Below, piece by piece: positions 61,305-64,000 of a DNA stretch of 64,000 nucleotides. The DNA is from an uncultured Lachnospiraceae bacterium (lineage in GTDB: Bacteria; Bacillota; Clostridia; Lachnospirales; Lachnospiraceae): NCBI GenBank assembly GCA_949840915.1, contig CATKXY010000010.1, forward strand, positions 40,021-104,020, read 5' to 3'. Every line of letters begins with the position of its first letter. Position 1 is the first letter of the stretch. A program made the translations under genes and the position numbers. The notes under the pieces are model-generated. The model saw only the letters and a list, made by a program, of their open reading frames with translations. It did not search any database and had not been told where the DNA came from.

Positions 61305-63068
61305 TTATTTTATACGATCCTCCCCGAAGCGCTGCTTCTCCAACAAAGCAAAGAATTCCTCCTCGGGCATCGGCTTGGCATAGTAGTATCCCTGCACATG
61401 GTCACAGCCGATGCTCCGGAGCAGGTCAATCTGTTCCCTGGTCTCCACGCCTTCTGCCAAAAGTCCCAGCTTCAGTTTATTTGCCATGGAAACTACCTGC
61501 TCCAGTATCAATCTTCCCTTGCTTGACACCATCATGTTTTCCATAAATTTCTTGTCGAGCTTGATCACATCAAAAGGCGTCTCCAAAAGGATATTCAACG
61601 AAGAATAGCCGCTCCCAAAATCATCCATCAGCAGGGTATAACCTTCTTCTTTCAGCTGCAACGCTTTCATGCTCACCTGCTGATCATCTACGGTCTCTGT
61701 GATCTCCAGCTCCAGTAAAGCTTTCGATATACCGCTTTTTGCAATCAGCTCCGAGAGAACCTGAATACACTCATCATCCCGAAGATGAATTCTCGACACA
61801 TTCACCGAGACAGGGCAATCTTTGATTCCGGCATTCTCGCACTTCCCGATAAAGCGGCATGCTTCTGCCCATATATAGTAGTCCACCTTTTTGATAAAAC
61901 CGTTCTCTTCTATAATAGGAATAAATTGATCGGGATAAATCATTCCCCGCTCCGGATGACACCAGCGCACCAGCGCCTCCGCACCGATAATTTCATTTTT
62001 GACAATGCTGTACTTCGGCTGAAGATACATCTTAAACTGTCTCTCCGCAATGGCAGCCTGCATGTTCTCTTCAATGAACTTTCTGTTGTACAGGGATTCC
62101 TTGTACTGCTCTTTATAAAAGGAAATATTATTCAGAATATTCTTTTTGGCAGCCTTTCTCGCCATGGCTGCACGATCTTCCATCTGACGAAGCTCCATCT
62201 CTCTGTCCTCCGCCGTATACACGCCGTAGACAAGCTGAAGCTTTACATCCCGGTAAGCGTTGATCCGCGCATCCAGACTGTGAATAAACTCCACCAGTTC
62301 CTCCTCACAATCATACTCCGTCACAACGACAAACACATCACTGCGCAGATTGATAAAATATTGATTGTCGTGACAAATCTCTTTTAGCTGTTCGATGATA
62401 AAATCCAGAATCTCATCACCGAATTTTTCCCCGTATAAATCGTTTATTATCTTAAACTTGCGGATATCAAATTGAATAAAACCGATACCTTTCGGTGAGG
62501 AAACCAAAAGATTGTTCACATTTCTTCTAAAACGCTTCAGCTTGCTCATGCTTTTCAGCACAGCTTTCATCTCATCATCCTGAGGAAGATCTTCAGGATT
62601 AATATTACTCTCTTTCACATCTTTAAAATGCTGCTCCAGCATATCTTCCAGAATATCAATACTGATATGGATTGCCTTTGGACACTTCTGTAAGATCAGC
62701 TTTTCCTGCCGGATAACGGCCATATCCTCCGGCTTGGATATATCCTTGCCCAGGATATCACGACAATTAATCACACCGTCCATTCCCTCTGTAAAACGCC
62801 GTATAAACTCATCCGTCTTTTTATTGCCGTAGGTTTCCTGCTCCCTGTCCTGAGCATCGTAAAATCCCAAAGCCATTCCCAGCACCAGCATTGCCGCCGT
62901 AATACAGCCACAGGTTCCTCCCCGGCGCATACCGCCGCCAAAACAGGTACTGATTCTGAAAGCTGTCCGTAAATCCACTCCCAAATCTTCCGCAAACGCT
63001 CCAAACAATGCCTGCGAACAATGATACTGCTGCTTTAAAAGATGATCCGCCTTCTCTTTATGTGTCAT
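61305..63068 (-). CDS. C_GCAxxG_C_C domain - degenerate GGDEF - EAL fusion protein
   Basis: N-term CSQALFGAFAEDLGVD..CFGGGMRRGGTCGCITAAMLVLGMALG..CRDILG; GGDEF position reads RSDVF; EAL motifs GAEALVRW, DDFGSGYSSL, EGVETREQ, QGYYYAKPM. Confidence 0.92.
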   Translation of the reverse strand: MTHKEKADHLLKQQYHCSQALFGAFAEDLGVDLRTAFRISTCFGGGMRRGGTCGCITAAMLVLGMALGFYDAQDREQETYGNKKTDEFIRRFTEGMDGVINCRDILGKDISKPEDMAVIRQEKLILQKCPKAIHISIDILEDMLEQHFKDVKESNINPEDLPQDDEMKAVLKSMSKLKRFRRNVNNLLVSSPKGIGFIQFDIRKFKIINDLYGEKFGDEILDFIIEQLKEICHDNQYFINLRSDVFVVVTEYDCEEELVEFIHSLDARINAYRDVKLQLVYGVYTAEDREMELRQMEDRAAMARKAAKKNILNNISFYKEQYKESLYNRKFIEENMQAAIAERQFKMYLQPKYSIVKNEIIGAEALVRWCHPERGMIYPDQFIPIIEENGFIKKVDYYIWAEACRFIGKCENAGIKDCPVSVNVSRIHLRDDECIQVLSELIAKSGISKALLELEITETVDDQQVSMKALQLKEEGYTLLMDDFGSGYSSLNILLETPFDVIKLDKKFMENMMVSSKGRLILEQVVSMANKLKLGLLAEGVETREQIDLLRSIGCDHVQGYYYAKPMPEEEFFALLEKQRFGEDRIK

Positions 63069-63247
63069 ATTTACCCCCTGTCCCGGGACTGACAACAGCA
63101 AAGTCAACCCTCACGATCTCTAACCGGCCCTCTCCGCCATTTCAATATCGCTATAGTATACCGACTCATTTGAAGTTATTGTTACTATTTTAACATATTT
63201 GACCATAAAAGTGAAGTGCAAAATCCGATCCGCCGTGGCCGTCAACA

Positions 63248-63276
63248 AAAAACTCCTGAATGTCCTTCAGGAGTTT
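63248..63276 (-). terminator. Terminator of rRNA/tRNA operon
   Basis: Minus strand AAACTCCTGAA-ggaca-TTCAGGAGTTTTTT. Confidence 0.85.
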
Positions 63277-63281
63277 CAGAG

Positions 63282-63353
63282 AGGCGCAGACCGGATTTGA
63301 ACCGGTGAGTAACGGTGTTGCAGACCGGTGCCTTACCACTTGGCTACTGCGCC
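63282..63353 (-). tRNA. tRNA-Cys(GCA)
   Basis: Minus strand GGCGCAGTAGCCAAGTGGTAAGGCACCGGTCTGCAACACCG..GGTTCAAATCC..CTGCGCC. Confidence 0.96.
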
Positions 63354-63404
63354 ATATTTAATTATATGCACAACGATAAAACAAAATGACTCTCTATGTC
63401 ATAG

Positions 63405-63476
63405 CTCCCCGAGTAGGGCTCGAACCTACAACAACTCGGTTAACAGCCGAGTGCTCTACCATTGAGCTATCGAGGA
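63405..63476 (-). tRNA. tRNA-Asn(GTT)
   Basis: Minus strand TCCTCGATAGCTCAATGGTAGAGCACTCGGCTGTTAACCGAG..GGTTCGAGCCC..TCGGGGA. Confidence 0.96.
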
Positions 63477-63619
63477 AAATCGCTGCTCTGCAGCCGTGGA
63501 AAAACCTTCGCTCTTCCCCCGGTTACTTACAGCTTCTTCAGAGGTTTGTACCCTCAAAACCGAACACGAATCACTCTACGGAAACTCCTGTTTCCAGACT
63601 TCCTCTCTTTCCCTTCCTA

Positions 63620-64000
<381 letters not shown>

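Overview
Chromosomal core-genome window from a low-GC-type anaerobic Firmicute; gene content and protein style look like Lachnospiraceae/Clostridia (inference). No phage, CRISPR or antibiotic-resistance island is visible. Main blocks, left to right: truncated LRR/BspA-like surface protein; GT39-like membrane protein preceded by an overlapping 34-aa ORF; mfd-pth; hemerythrin protein; spoVG; glgD-glgC; murC; dnaD-like/dnaI-like/prs; queT behind a preQ1-I-like riboswitch; secreted protein with a degenerate C39-like tail; methyltransferase; complete F1Fo ATP synthase operon with a Na+-type c subunit; SleB-like hydrolase, dCMP deaminase, upp, rpiB, Sua5, cwlD; class B sortase plus a VPKTGE surface protein; FeoA-FeoB fusion; GH18; mecA; pyruvate formate-lyase locus; ferredoxin; merR; dnaB-rplI-gdpP; a 1106-aa secreted repeat protein; rpsR-ssb-rpsF; sirtuin; a C_GCAxxG_C_C-GGDEF-EAL fusion; tRNA-Cys, tRNA-Asn and the 3' part of a 23S rRNA. 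The strongest candidate for an unusual system is the PFL locus (43.4-49.8 kb). Pyruvate formate-lyase is physically split into a 679-aa catalytic subunit lacking the glycyl-radical domain, a separate 80-aa glycyl-radical subunit (RVSGYAVNF), and between them a 68-aa Cys-containing protein that looks like a degenerate copy of the radical domain. Each has its own Shine-Dalgarno. The locus has a promoter bracketed by a perfect 12-bp inverted repeat and is followed by a hemerythrin-response regulator, pflA and a ferredoxin. Other notable items: two paralogous VPKTGE sortase substrates, a DnaA-box-like cluster upstream of dnaD/dnaI, a 16-bp hairpin ahead of the preQ1 motif, a 353-bp MITE-like inverted-repeat element, and two small CDSs absent from the ORF track.
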